Counted from the first letter of the stretch, positions 8,684-18,585 are shown. The stretch: DNA of 64,000 nucleotides from Xenorhabdus bovienii SS-2004 (GCF_000027225.1 NC_013892.1:3100001-3164000), one strand, 5' to 3'. Translations and numbers: made by a program. Notes: generated by a model not told the origin, from the letters alone.

Positions 8684-8757
8684 CAATGGATTTCGAGTTG
8701 CAACGCGACGGTAAGGGAACGAATCCCCGGGAGCATAGATAACGGTTTGGCTGGGAT
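8684..8757. repeat. Dispersed repeat, copy 1
   Basis: The segment reads ATTTCGAGTTGCAACGCGAC, then GGTAAGGGAACGAATCCCCG and GGAGCATAGATAACGGTTTG. It matches a second, more diverged copy at 50533-50612 in the same order (ATTTCAAGTTGCAG, CGGTAACGAATTCCCAAAGC, ATAGATAACAATGTGGCT). Both copies lie in AT-rich intergenic DNA. A 63-codon minus-strand frame across copy 1 (8642-8833) with one membrane segment is probably fortuitous. Confidence 0.6.
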
Positions 8758-8874
8758 GAAGGAATACAGCCAACAAAACTACAATGCAGAAGATAAAGGG
8801 TATATATAAAGTAATAACAGACAAGGCTCTCATAATGCCGTAGCGTACAAATGTTGGATGTTCAGCTGAGGCTT

Positions 8875-8936
8875 TAAAAAAGATAAGCCATCACTGAATA
8901 CCTCACTTTTGAAAAGGAAGATGTTAGTGACGGCTT
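8875..8936 (-). terminator. Probable terminator of nagE
   Basis: Read on the minus strand, AAGCCGTCACT (8936-8926) pairs with AGTGATGGCTT (8895-8885) with one mismatch, followed by ATCTTTTTTA. It lies downstream of the nagE stop codon and has the U run on the minus strand only. Confidence 0.65.
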
Positions 8937-9021
8937 AATCCATATTCGCTCACACAAAAAAATATCAAATACAAATCCGAGTGATTCTTGAAACTTAAGC
9001 GATATGATTACCCTAAATTCA

Positions 9022-11055
9022 TTATATCACCTGAAATAAATTTGATTCTCTGGCAATAACAGAGTCTTTAGCGATTATAATGACGCCAGAATAATCATCG
9101 ATATTGCTGATAATAACCGGGCTGATCATCGATTTAGCATGAGCATTCAAGTACTCAAGATCCAGTTTCAACAACGGTTCACCGGCTTTAACTGTCACCC
9201 CTTCTTCAATCAAACGCTCAAACCCTCTGCCATTAAGAGTGACGGTATCAATACCTATATGAACAATGACTTCAACACCATTATCTGCCGCAATACATAC
9301 TGCATGATTTGTATCGAAAATTTTCACAACAGTCCCGGCAATAGGAGAAAAAACAGTATCCGACGTCGGCTTAATAGCAATGCCATCCCCTACCAACTTG
9401 CTGGAAAAGGCTTCATCAGGGACATCTTCCAGTTTGACCAATTCCCCTGTAACAGGAGCGATTAAAGTCAAGATTGGAATGCCTGTTTGCTGGCTATCTT
9501 CCTTTGTCTGAACATCAGACTCAGAGTATTGAGTTTCTATGATTGCCGCTACCGGGCCTTTTGCCAATACTTCTTTCATGGCACTGGCAATCAACTCTGC
9601 GCGGGTTCCAACTATGATTTGGGCGTTCTGTTTATTCAGACGGATAATTCCCGAGGCACCAAGATGTCTGGTCAGTCTATTATTGACCAATCCTGAGTCT
9701 TTGACGGATAAACGTAAACGGCTGATACAGGAATCAATCCCTGTCAAATTATCGGATCCCCCCACTGCGGCAATGTACTGACGTGCTTCTTCCTGAATGT
9801 TATTTACCCCATTCCTTCCTTGTTTTGCCGTATCAACATCATAACCATCGGTTTCATCCGTGGCTGATAACTCACGCCCCGGTGTCATCAGGTTGAATTT
9901 TTTGATGGTGAAACGGAATACAACATAGTAAAGGCAGAAGAATACCAAACCTTGTGGGATCAGCATGTACCACTTAACCGCCAGCGGGTTGCGCGAGGAG
10001 AGCAACATATCGACGAATCCGGCACTAAAGCCGAAACCTGCAATCCACTCCATTGTGGCCGCGATATAAACAGAAATTCCCGTTAAAATGGCGTGCAAAA
10101 CATAAAGCACAGGTGCGACAAACATGAAAGAGAATTCAAGTGGCTCAGTCACCCCCGTGAAGAAAGCCGCAATAGCGCCCGCTATCATGATACCAGCAAC
10201 TTTAGCTTTGTTTTCAGGACGTGCACAGTGGTAAATCGCCAATGCGGCTCCCGGTAATCCAAACATCATAATGGGGAAGAAACCTGCCTGATAACGCCCG
10301 GTGATACCCGCAATGGCCGTACCAGCCTCAATCGATTTCTGACCACCGAGGAAGTTAGGAATATCATTGATGCCGGCAACGTCAAACCAGAATACCGAGT
10401 TTAACGCATGATGCAGACCAACAGGAATCAACAGACGGTTAAAGAATGCGTAAATACCCGCACCTGTTGACCCAAGATTAGTGATACTTTCACCGAATGC
10501 CACCAGCCAGTCATAAACCACTGGCCAAATGAACATCAGGATAAAAGAAACCAGAATCATCAGGAAAGAGTTTAAGATAGGTACTAAACGGCGACCACTA
10601 AAGAATGACAACGCCTGTGGTAACTCGACGCTACTGTAGCGGTTGTACAGTTCAGCAGAAAGTACCCCAACCAAAATCCCGACAAACTGGTTCTGGTTAT
10701 TGATCTTCCCGAATGCCTTTGGTACTTCATCAATCGGTATACTTTTAATCATGGCGATAGACGCGGGAGCACACAGGTTTATGACGACGATAAACCCGAT
10801 TAAACCTGCCAGTGCAGCAGCGCCATCTTTATCCTTCGACATGCCATAGGCTAACCCAATTGCGAACAACATCCCCATATTGTTAAGGATGGCATTACCG
10901 GATGTGATAAGCAGTGCTGCCAGCGCATTATCAGCGCCCCAACCCGTCGGATCGATCCAGTACCCTATCCCTACCAATATTGCCGCTGCCGGCAATGTCG
11001 CCACAGGCACCATCAATGCCCGACCAATACGTTGTAAGTAGCTTAGAATGTTCAC
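9022..11055 (-). CDS. nagE: PTS N-acetylglucosamine transporter EIICBA (NagE)
   Basis: NagE imports and phosphorylates N-acetylglucosamine to GlcNAc-6-P in the inner membrane. The 677 residues contain all three domains: EIIC with about ten membrane segments (residues 1-385, including GVTEPLEFSFMFVAPVLY), EIIB around 420-500 with the phosphorylated Cys443 in GIDSCISRL, and EIIA from about 525 to the end with His584 (NHAV) and phosphorylated His599 (VHIGIDTV), the 15-residue spacing usual for glucose-type EIIA. E. coli NagE is 648 residues; the extra length lies in the linkers. It is transcribed divergently from nagBAC across a shared control region with CRP- and NagC-like sites. Confidence 0.97.
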   Translation of the reverse strand: MNILSYLQRIGRALMVPVATLPAAAILVGIGYWIDPTGWGADNALAALLITSGNAILNNMGMLFAIGLAYGMSKDKDGAAALAGLIGFIVVINLCAPASIAMIKSIPIDEVPKAFGKINNQNQFVGILVGVLSAELYNRYSSVELPQALSFFSGRRLVPILNSFLMILVSFILMFIWPVVYDWLVAFGESITNLGSTGAGIYAFFNRLLIPVGLHHALNSVFWFDVAGINDIPNFLGGQKSIEAGTAIAGITGRYQAGFFPIMMFGLPGAALAIYHCARPENKAKVAGIMIAGAIAAFFTGVTEPLEFSFMFVAPVLYVLHAILTGISVYIAATMEWIAGFGFSAGFVDMLLSSRNPLAVKWYMLIPQGLVFFCLYYVVFRFTIKKFNLMTPGRELSATDETDGYDVDTAKQGRNGVNNIQEEARQYIAAVGGSDNLTGIDSCISRLRLSVKDSGLVNNRLTRHLGASGIIRLNKQNAQIIVGTRAELIASAMKEVLAKGPVAAIIETQYSESDVQTKEDSQQTGIPILTLIAPVTGELVKLEDVPDEAFSSKLVGDGIAIKPTSDTVFSPIAGTVVKIFDTNHAVCIAADNGVEVIVHIGIDTVTLNGRGFERLIEEGVTVKAGEPLLKLDLEYLNAHAKSMISPVIISNIDDYSGVIIIAKDSVIARESNLFQVI

Positions 11056-11158
11056 TCTTGCCCCCTTGAAGCTCCGTTAATGGAGTCTTTTTGTTAATTC
11101 ATGATCTGATGACATCACTTATGTATTTCTTGTTAAAACATTTTTTAGTCTAAAAAGA

Positions 11159-11180
11159 TTATTTTGTATCGCAAATTAAA
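11159..11180. promoter_or_regulatory. Candidate NagC operator, nagE side
   Basis: TTATTTTG-N5-CAAATTAAA is a near-palindrome with the AT-rich arms typical of NagC operators. In E. coli, NagC binds paired sites here and loops the DNA to repress nagE and nagB together. The partner site is at 11253-11272. Assigned by eye. Confidence 0.5.
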
Positions 11181-11191
11181 TCCTTCTGATA

Positions 11192-11207
11192 TGTGATAAA
11201 CGTCACC
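11192..11207. promoter_or_regulatory. Candidate CRP site between nagE and nagB
   Basis: TGTGATAAACGTCACC matches the CRP consensus TGTGA-N6-TCACA at nine of ten core bases. It is centred between the two NagC-like sites in the nagE/nagB control region, the arrangement known from E. coli. Confidence 0.6.
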
Positions 11208-11252
11208 ACATTTGATAAATTTTTAATCAATTATCTAGCTGGCACACAAAAC

Positions 11253-11272
11253 TTATTTTATGATTAAAAATA
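11253..11272. promoter_or_regulatory. Candidate NagC operator, nagB side
   Basis: TTATTTTATGATTAAAAATA is a palindrome-like site with TTATTTTA and TAAAAATA arms, resembling the E. coli NagC boxes and facing nagB. Distance to the first site is about 94 bases, roughly nine helical turns, suitable for looping. Confidence 0.5.
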
Positions 11273-11387
11273 TCTTCGAGGTATTGAATGGGTCAAACCC
11301 GTCGACAGAACAGGTATGATAGGTGCTTTTGCCCTACGGCTATCCAGTCGCCCCCATAATTAATAACAAATGATTTAAGAGGTAATC

Positions 11388-12194
11388 ATGAGGCTGATCC
11401 CCCTAACAAATGCAAGCGATGTCGGACGTTGGTCTGCTCACTATATTGTTAGCAAAATCAATAAATTCAATCCGACCGCAGAGCATCCTTTCGTGCTTGG
11501 CCTACCCACTGGCAGTACGCCACTGACCACCTATAGAGAACTTATTGCTCTGTATCAGGCGGGAAAAGTCAGTTTCAGGCATGTAGTGACATTTAATATG
11601 GATGAGTACGTCGGTATTCCTGAAGATCATCCCCAGAGCTACCATACGTTCATGTACCAAAGCTTCTTTAGTCATATTGATATTCCAAAAGAAAACATCA
11701 ATCTGCTCAACGGTAATGCAGCAGATATTGATGCTGAATGCCTGCGTTACGAAAATAAGATCAAGTCCTACGGGAAAATCCACCTGTTTATGGGCGGGGT
11801 TGGTAATGATGGTCATATTGCGTTTAATGAACCCGCGTCTTCCCTCTCTTCACGCACTCGTATCAAAACGTTAACCATTGAAACGCGAACCGCAAACTCC
11901 CGTTTTTTCAATAATGATGTGGAACAGGTTCCGAAATATGCATTAACGGTCGGTGTAGGAACTTTGATGGATGCCGAAGAAGTCATGATTCTGGCAACAG
12001 GAATGAACAAAGCACTGGCCCTGCAAGCTGCAATAGAAGGCAATATCAACCATATGTGGACAGTAAGCTGCCTACAAATGCATCCTAAATCGATTATTGT
12101 CTGTGATGAACCCGCAACAATGGAATTGAAAGTGAAGACAGTGAAATATTTTCGCCAGTTAGAGGCGGATATTCTCAGTGAATTCGCTAGTTAG
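11388..12194 (+). CDS. nagB: Glucosamine-6-phosphate deaminase
   Basis: NagB converts glucosamine-6-P to fructose-6-P and ammonia in the cytoplasm, the last step of amino-sugar catabolism. The 268-residue protein (E. coli 266) shows the substrate loop GLPTGSTPL, the catalytic Asp in NMDEYVGI, and [11 protein letters not shown] with the catalytic His. The start follows AAGAGGT by a good distance. It is first in nagBAC, with nagA 20 bases downstream. Its expression should respond to GlcNAc-6-P through NagC and to CRP. Confidence 0.97.
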   Translation: MRLIPLTNASDVGRWSAHYIVSKINKFNPTAEHPFVLGLPTGSTPLTTYRELIALYQAGKVSFRHVVTFNMDEYVGIPEDHPQSYHTFMYQSFFSHIDIPKENINLLNGNAADIDAECLRYENKIKSYGKIHLFMGGVGNDGHIAFNEPASSLSSRTRIKTLTIETRTANSRFFNNDVEQVPKYALTVGVGTLMDAEEVMILATGMNKALALQAAIEGNINHMWTVSCLQMHPKSIIVCDEPATMELKVKTVKYFRQLEADILSEFAS

Positions 12195-12214
12195 TATTTA
12201 TTCAGGAGGCCAGA

Positions 12215-13378
12215 ATGTACGCTTTAACTAACTGCGTTATCTATACCGGGTACGAGAGGCTTGATAACCACGCGGTTATCATTGCAGACGATTTGATTCA
12301 GCACGTTTGCCCGGTAAATGAATTACCAGAACATATTGAAAAACACGATTTGCAGGGCGCAAACCTCTCTCCAGGGTTTATTGACCTACAAGTCAATGGC
12401 TGTGGTGGCGTCCAATTTAATGAGCGACTGGAAGATCTTACGGAAGATACGCTGAATATCATGCAGAAAACCAATCAGCGCTACGGTTGTACCAGTTTCC
12501 TGCCGACGTTGATCACCAGTCCCGATGAATTGATGATAACGGCAATCGAAGTGATGCGTTCCTATCTGACAAAGCATCCTAATCAGGCGCTGGGGCTGCA
12601 TCTGGAAGGGCCTTATATTAATCCCATAAAAAAAGGGACTCACAATCCAGCCTATATACGCAAGCCAACCTCCGAAATGGTCAACTATCTGTGCATTAAT
12701 GCCGATGTGATCACTAAAATCACACTCGCTCCTGAAATAGTGGAAAGTAAGTATATTCATCAGTTGACCGAAGCCGGCATTATTGTTTCTGCTGGCCATT
12801 CCAACGCAACCTATGAAGAGGCTCGTCACGGTTTCCAGCATGGTATCTCTTTTTCCACCCACTTATATAACGCCATGCCCGCCATTTCCGGCCGCCAGCC
12901 AGGGCTAATCAGTGCCATCTATGACTCTTCCGAGGTCTATGCCGGCATTATCTGTGACGGAATGCATGTTTCATGGCCGAATATCCGCAACTCCAAGCGA
13001 TTAAAAACCGACAAATTAATCTTAGTGACGGATGCCATCGTCCCTGCTGGCCTTGACCCGAAAACCAATACACTAGAACAATTTACCTTTGCCAATAAAA
13101 CAATATACTATCGAAATGGCTTATGTGTTGATGAGAATGGCACACTGAGCGGTTCATCAATCACGATGATTGAGAGCGTCAAGAATAGTGTTGAATATGT
13201 TGGTATTGCTTTGGATGAAACATTGAGGATGGTGACGCTTTATCCAGCCCGAGCAATCGGTGTTGATAAACGCCTCGGTACGATTGAACCCGGTAAGGTC
13301 GCGAATCTGACTGCATTTACTCATGATTTCAACATCTGCAAAACCATCGTTAATGGAAATGAAATCGAACTATCGTGA
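12215..13378 (+). CDS. nagA: N-acetylglucosamine-6-phosphate deacetylase
   Basis: NagA removes the acetyl group from GlcNAc-6-P, giving the NagB substrate and removing the NagC inducer. The 387-residue amidohydrolase shows the metal ligand Glu in HLEGPYINP, the His ligands in SAGHSNATY and [16 protein letters not shown], and the catalytic Asp in [11 protein letters not shown] strong RBS (AGGAGG) lies 8 bases upstream of the ATG. The nagC start follows 12 bases after the stop, so one transcript is expected. Confidence 0.97.
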   Translation: MYALTNCVIYTGYERLDNHAVIIADDLIQHVCPVNELPEHIEKHDLQGANLSPGFIDLQVNGCGGVQFNERLEDLTEDTLNIMQKTNQRYGCTSFLPTLITSPDELMITAIEVMRSYLTKHPNQALGLHLEGPYINPIKKGTHNPAYIRKPTSEMVNYLCINADVITKITLAPEIVESKYIHQLTEAGIIVSAGHSNATYEEARHGFQHGISFSTHLYNAMPAISGRQPGLISAIYDSSEVYAGIICDGMHVSWPNIRNSKRLKTDKLILVTDAIVPAGLDPKTNTLEQFTFANKTIYYRNGLCVDENGTLSGSSITMIESVKNSVEYVGIALDETLRMVTLYPARAIGVDKRLGTIEPGKVANLTAFTHDFNICKTIVNGNEIELS

Positions 13379-13390
13379 GTATATCGCCTG

Positions 13391-14614
13391 ATGAGTAATC
13401 ATAATGCACAGAAGCAAATCGGTAATATTGATCTGGTCAAACAGCTTAATGGCGCCGTGGTCTATCGGCTGATAGACCAACATGGGCCAATATCCCGCAT
13501 CCAGATTGCAGAAGAAAGCCAGCTTGCTCCCGCCAGCGTAACCAAGATTACTCGTCAGTTACTAGAACGGGGCTTGATAAAAGAAGTCGAACAGCAGGCT
13601 TCCACCGGAGGGCGGCGCGCGATCTCAATCATCACCGAAACTCACCACTTCCATACCATCGGAGTCAGGCTTGGCCGCCATGACGCCACGGTGGCGCTAT
13701 TTAATATGAGCGGTAAGACGCTAGTGGAACAGCACTATTCAGTTCCAGAGAATACGCAACAGGAAGTCGAAAACCGGATTATCTCCGCCATTGAAGATTT
13801 CATCGAGAAAAATCAGCGGCGGCTCCGTGAACTGATCGCGATTTCAGTCATTCTGCCTGGCCTGGTTGATCCCGATGACGGTGTCATTCGCTATATGCCT
13901 CACATCAAGGTAGATAACTGGCCACTGGTCAAAAACCTCAACAATCATTTCAATATCTCTTGCTTTGTTGGTCATGATATTCGCAGCCTTGCACTGGCTG
14001 AACATTACTTCGGGGCAACCCGCAATTATGAAGATTCACTTCTGGTACGTATTCATCGTGGCACGGGAGCAGGAGTCATCATCAATAAGAATATTCTGCG
14101 CAACAAACGTGGCAATCTGGGTGAAATAGGCCACATCCAGATCGAGCCACTTGGCGAACGCTGCCATTGCGGTAATTTTGGCTGTCTGGAAACGATCGTA
14201 TCCAATTCAGCGATAGAAACCAGAGTTCAACATCAATTACGACAGGGTTTTCCAAGCCAGCTAGCCTTGAATAATTGCAATATCCATGCGATCTGCCTCG
14301 CAGCCAATGAAGGTGATCCACTGGCAGTAGAAGTTATCAGACAAGTAGGGCACTATCTTGGCAAAGGGATCTCGATTGCGATTAACTTATTTAATCCTCA
14401 GAAAATCGTCATTGCCGGTGATATTACCGAAGCGGAACAGGTTTTACTCCCCGCGATTCAAAGTTGCATCAATACGCAGGTGTTAAAAGCATTCCGTGAG
14501 GATCTTCCGGTGGTAGTTTCTGAGCTAAATCACTGTTCTGCGATTGGTGCATTCGCCTTGACGAAACGTGCGATGCTAAACGGTGTACTGCTGCAACATC
14601 TTCTTGGCGGATAA
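13391..14614 (+). CDS. nagC: Transcriptional repressor NagC (ROK family)
   Basis: NagC represses the nag genes and is released by GlcNAc-6-P. The 407-residue protein has an N-terminal winged HTH (PISRIQIAEESQLAPASVTK) and a ROK sugar-kinase-like domain with RGTGAGVI and the structural zinc motif GERCHCGNFGCLE. Length equals the E. coli family (406). It is the last gene of the operon here: E. coli has nagD and asnB after it, while here the tRNA operon begins within 160 bases. Confidence 0.96.
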   Translation: MSNHNAQKQIGNIDLVKQLNGAVVYRLIDQHGPISRIQIAEESQLAPASVTKITRQLLERGLIKEVEQQASTGGRRAISIITETHHFHTIGVRLGRHDATVALFNMSGKTLVEQHYSVPENTQQEVENRIISAIEDFIEKNQRRLRELIAISVILPGLVDPDDGVIRYMPHIKVDNWPLVKNLNNHFNISCFVGHDIRSLALAEHYFGATRNYEDSLLVRIHRGTGAGVIINKNILRNKRGNLGEIGHIQIEPLGERCHCGNFGCLETIVSNSAIETRVQHQLRQGFPSQLALNNCNIHAICLAANEGDPLAVEVIRQVGHYLGKGISIAINLFNPQKIVIAGDITEAEQVLLPAIQSCINTQVLKAFREDLPVVVSELNHCSAIGAFALTKRAMLNGVLLQHLLGG

Positions 14615-14624
14615 TTTTAACCTC

Positions 14625-14647
14625 CTTTGCCGATAAAATCGGCAAAG
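14625..14647 (+). terminator. Hairpin at the end of nagBAC
   Basis: A 9-bp stem CTTTGCCGA/TCGGCAAAG with loop TAAAA follows the nagC stop by 11 bases. No T run follows, so it may be a processing barrier or a weak terminator. Confidence 0.5.
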
Positions 14648-14701
14648 CGATTACAAGCCAAACAAACAAACATTTTTGTGCATAATTCTTTAAAAAAGCA
14701 G

Positions 14702-14730
14702 TTGACGCATCGGTCTGATATACGCATAAT
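14702..14730 (+). promoter_or_regulatory. Promoter of the tRNA operon
   Basis: TTGACG and CATAAT are separated by 17 bases and followed by a GC-rich discriminator TCGCCCCGC, the pattern of stringently controlled stable-RNA promoters. The first tRNA begins 40 bases further on. Confidence 0.75.
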
Positions 14731-14769
14731 TCGCCCCGCACCGCCGATGAAGGCAAAGCGAAAAAAGAT

Positions 14770-14846
14770 GGCTACGTAGCTCAGCTGGTTAGAGCACAGC
14801 ACTCATAATGCTGGGGTCACAGGTTCGATTCCCGTCGTAGCCACCA
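14770..14846 (+). tRNA. metT: tRNA-Met (CAT), elongator
   Basis: 77 nt including encoded CCA; acceptor GGCTACG pairs with CGTAGCC, anticodon CAT at 14804-14806, T-loop TTCGATT. It lacks initiator features and matches elongator Met. First gene of the cluster; a copy differing only at one T-arm base is at 15241. Confidence 0.96.
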
Positions 14847-14851
14847 TCTTT

Positions 14852-14936
14852 GCGGGAGTGGCGAAATTGGTAGACGCACCAGATTTAGGTTCTGGCGCCG
14901 CAAGGTGTGCGAGTTCAAGTCTCGCCTCCCGCACCA
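14852..14936 (+). tRNA. leuW: tRNA-Leu (TAG)
   Basis: 85 nt with the long variable arm of class II tRNAs (GGCGCCGCAAGGTGTG region), acceptor GCGGGAG/CTCCCGC, anticodon TAG at 14886-14888 and encoded CCA. It sits 5 bases after tRNA-Met in the order known from E. coli metT-leuW-glnU. Confidence 0.96.
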
Positions 14937-15007
14937 TTTCTTTCATTGGGTTGTACTTAAAATGTTATTTCAAATAACAGTTTAAGTTTTAGTGTGTTGT
15001 TTTCAGG

Positions 15008-15082
15008 TGGGGTATCGCCAAGCGGTAAGGCACCAGGTTTTGATCCTGGCATGCCCTGGTTCGAATCCAGGTACCCCAGCCA
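15008..15082 (+). tRNA. glnU: tRNA-Gln (TTG), copy 1
   Basis: 75 nt, acceptor TGGGGTA/TACCCCA, anticodon TTG at 15040-15042, encoded CCA. Identical to the next gene in the cluster. Confidence 0.96.
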
Positions 15083-15112
15083 TATTATTGAAAACAAGTG
15101 ATGATATTCAGG

Positions 15113-15187
15113 TGGGGTATCGCCAAGCGGTAAGGCACCAGGTTTTGATCCTGGCATGCCCTGGTTCGAATCCAGGTACCCCAGCCA
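15113..15187 (+). tRNA. glnW: tRNA-Gln (TTG), copy 2
   Basis: 75 nt, identical to copy 1 including the five bases before it (CAGG-T), indicating tandem duplication; anticodon TTG at 15145-15147. Confidence 0.96.
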
Positions 15188-15240
15188 TCATAATGAATAC
15201 TGTTACAAACTTTACGATTTGATCATTATACATCGTAAAT

Positions 15241-15317
15241 GGCTACGTAGCTCAGCTGGTTAGAGCACAGCACTCATAATGCTGGGGTCACAGGTTCGAA
15301 TCCCGTCGTAGCCACCA
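15241..15317 (+). tRNA. metU: tRNA-Met (CAT), elongator, second copy
   Basis: 77 nt; anticodon CAT at 15275-15277; differs from the first tRNA-Met only in the T-loop (TTCGAAT for TTCGATT). Encoded CCA. Confidence 0.96.
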
Positions 15318-15330
15318 TTAACAATTCAAT

Positions 15331-15404
15331 TGGGGTATCGCCAAGCGGTAAGGCACCGGATTCTGATTCCGGCATCCCAGGTTCGAATCCTGGTACCCCA
15401 GCCA
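15331..15404 (+). tRNA. glnV: tRNA-Gln (CTG)
   Basis: 74 nt, one base shorter than the TTG isoacceptors because the variable region is CATC instead of five bases. Anticodon stem CCGGA/TCCGG with loop TTCTGAT gives CTG. Last gene of the operon; E. coli has a second copy (glnX) that is not present here. Confidence 0.95.
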
Positions 15405-15526
15405 TATTCATCAATGTGTTGCATGAAACGATATATTGAAAAAAAATAGAAAAAGAATATACAGGAAGAATATTCTTTGATGATGACAGCTACCAAATGG
15501 TGGTTAATGAGCAACTGTCTTTCACT

Positions 15527-16660
<1,134 letters not shown>

Positions 16661-16728
16661 TACAAGATGGTCCCCACCACCCTGTGAGCGGTATGCTGGC
16701 AGGGTGTTTCTTTCAGGAGAAGACCATC

Positions 16729-17733
16729 ATGCAAAACGTTACGCTTATTGGTATTGATCTCGGCAAACATTCTTTCCACGTTCACTGTCAGGACAAATCA
16801 GGAAAGGCCCTGCTGCGTAAAAAATTTACCCGCGCCAGACTGATGGAGTTTTTAGCGGGATCGCCATCAGCGACTGTTGTAATGGAAGCCTGCGCCGGTG
16901 CTCACTTTATGGCTCGCCGGATCGCTGCTTTTGGTCACGAAGCGAAGCTGATTTCTCCACAATTTGTTCGTCCTTTTGTAAAGAGCAACAAGAACGATTT
17001 TGTGGATGCTGAAGCCATATGCGAAGCTGCATCTCGTCCCTCCATGCGATTTGTGCAACCACGAACAGAGGCGCAACAAGCTATGCGCGCCCTGCATCGG
17101 GTCAGAGAATCACTGGTCAGAGACAGGGTTAAAACCACTAATCAGATGCACGCTTTTTTACTGGAATTTGGCATCAGTATGCCGATCGGAACCGCCGTGA
17201 TAAAAAGACTTTCAACCGTCTTGGCAGAGAACGAACTTCCTCCCTATCTGGCACAGTTGCTGATGCGCTTACATGCCCATTATCTTTATCTTGTCGAACA
17301 GCTCACCGAGCTTGAGACGGCACTGGAGCAGGAGCTGAGACGTGATGAAACAGGACAGCGTCTTCAGACAATACCGGGCGTGGGTCCGATAACTGCCAGC
17401 GTCTTATCATCGCAGCTGGGCGATGGTAAGCAGTATGGCTGTAGCCGGGATTTTGCTGCTTCAACCGGTCTGGTACCACGCCAGTACAGCACGGGTGGCA
17501 AAAATACGCTTTTAGGGATAAGTAAACGCGGAGACAAAAATCTGCGACGGTTACTTGTCCAGTGCGCCAGAGTCTTTATCCAGAGAATCGATTATCAGTC
17601 AGGAAGGCTGGCTGAATGGGTAAAGGCTCAGCTTGAGCGAAAACACTCAAATGTTGTGGCCTGTGCGCTGGCCAACAAATTAGCCCGGATAGCCTGGGCA
17701 ATCACAACACGGCAAACTGTGTTCGAAAGGTAA
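16729..17733 (+). CDS. IS1111-group transposase (IS110 family)
   Basis: A 334-residue DEDD recombinase starting at MQNVTLIGIDLGKHSF, chosen because AGGAG lies 9 bases upstream; an earlier in-frame ATG lacks an RBS. RuvC-like motifs are GIDLGKHSFHVH, VMEACAGAHF and KNDFVDAEAICEAA. The C-terminal domain has IPGVGPITASVLSSQLGDG and GLVPRQYSTGGKN, followed by GDKNLRRLLVQCA. It is intact and reads away from the neighbouring IS110-group transposase. Confidence 0.94.
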   Translation: MQNVTLIGIDLGKHSFHVHCQDKSGKALLRKKFTRARLMEFLAGSPSATVVMEACAGAHFMARRIAAFGHEAKLISPQFVRPFVKSNKNDFVDAEAICEAASRPSMRFVQPRTEAQQAMRALHRVRESLVRDRVKTTNQMHAFLLEFGISMPIGTAVIKRLSTVLAENELPPYLAQLLMRLHAHYLYLVEQLTELETALEQELRRDETGQRLQTIPGVGPITASVLSSQLGDGKQYGCSRDFAASTGLVPRQYSTGGKNTLLGISKRGDKNLRRLLVQCARVFIQRIDYQSGRLAEWVKAQLERKHSNVVACALANKLARIAWAITTRQTVFER

Positions 17734-17991
17734 CGACGACGCCAGTCTGACTGGCAGGTTAATCGTTAATTAAAGCAGTTCCCAATCTGGTTTTGCGAAG
17801 ACTGATTATTGATGACATGAACGGCTTATCGACCTGATGGAATCCTGACATAAAAAATGGCTCTCTGAAGCCGTGCGGTTTTTTAGGCTTATCAGGTGCG
17901 GAACTCATCGAGGCGCGGGCATCCCTGCCCATAGTGACGCCGGATAGATTTAAGCAAGCCAACATCAATCAAAAATCAGTGTTGCAAAAAA
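17734..17991 (+). ncRNA. Candidate seekRNA/bridge RNA region of the IS1111-group element
   Basis: IS1111-group elements carry the guide RNA between the transposase stop and the right inverted repeat. Here that gap is 258 bases and includes pairable segments such as CCAGTCTGACTGG at about 17741 and GAGGCGCGGGCATCCCTGCCC near 17909. Evidence is positional. Confidence 0.35.
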
Positions 17992-18162
17992 GGTGGGGAC
18001 CATAGATTTTTTTGTTTTTCTGCCGCTAACTTTACCCGCCACTACGCGATGGCTTTTCACACCTATCACGGCTATAAATCCCCCTGACTCAAACTCCACC
18101 CCACTACCTGCTAATCTCCCTTATGGGCTAGTTATTGAATGAAGGGGCATCAAGCCTTGTGT

Positions 18163-18372
18163 TCACTTCGGCTGCTCCGGCCATTGGATATCAGGTGCGG
18201 TAGTGCAATCCACCCGATTGAGCAGCACCCGGTATTTACGCCATTCGGTTAGTGCGGATTTCTCCGAGTCGGTGGCCATATCCAAATCAACCGCATCCTG
18301 TAACGGCGGGATATCGCCCCATGCAGGTAAACCATTCTCGCCCACTACGCGGCGCTTGCCCTCGGGTGACCA
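18163..18372 (-). pseudogene. Prophage tail fibre assembly protein remnant
   Basis: The frame reads [19 protein letters not shown], then [20 protein letters not shown] and [16 protein letters not shown], ending in [10 protein letters not shown]. This is the C-terminal region typical of phage tail fibre assembly (Tfa/gp38-like) proteins, but the usual helical middle between DIPP and LQDAV is shortened and the N-terminal part is missing. There is no proper start codon; GTG at 18345 is the first possible. Confidence 0.7.
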
Positions 18373-18533
18373 ACCATGATCCCTGCAATCGTAATCTCTT
18401 TTGGTTCCAGAACAGCATGGTCAGCAATTGCCGCTCCCGATTCGATAGGGTTTTCAGTAATGCGTAGATTTGAACTGTGATTCTCGATAACCACGCAGTC
18501 AAATTGAAACTCACCAATAGAACGCGTTATCAC
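18345..18533 (-). pseudogene. Phage tail protein (Dit-like N-terminus) fragment
   Basis: A 62-codon frame beginning MITRSIGEFQFDCVVIENHS and containing [20 protein letters not shown] resembles the N-terminus of phage distal tail (Dit-like) proteins. It breaks off after [11 protein letters not shown] and runs into the tail fibre assembly remnant in another frame. The join of two tail genes suggests a deletion that removed the rest of a prophage. Confidence 0.5.
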
Positions 18534-18585
18534 CGAAGCTCACATGGTGTTGAAAGCGCTTAGTAAGTCCATAGTCAGATCCAGT

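Larger units (their letters stand above)
16661..18009 (+). mobile_element. IS110-family element, IS1111 group, with subterminal inverted repeats
   Basis: Perfect 11-bp inverted repeats TGGTCCCCACC (16668-16678) and GGTGGGGACCA (17992-18002) bracket the transposase. Subterminal short repeats are the hallmark that separates the IS1111 group from the IS110 group. Outer limits are about 7 bases beyond the repeats and are approximate. Confidence 0.85.

Noticed and set aside
8642..8833. A 63-codon minus-strand frame with a hydrophobic segment
   Set aside because: Half of it is the dispersed repeat, copy 1; the other copy does not keep the frame.
14957..15222. Open frames on both strands over the glutamine tRNA genes
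   Set aside because: They are translations of tRNA-Gln repeats (GYLDSNQGMPGSKPGALPLG-like), a well-known annotation artefact.
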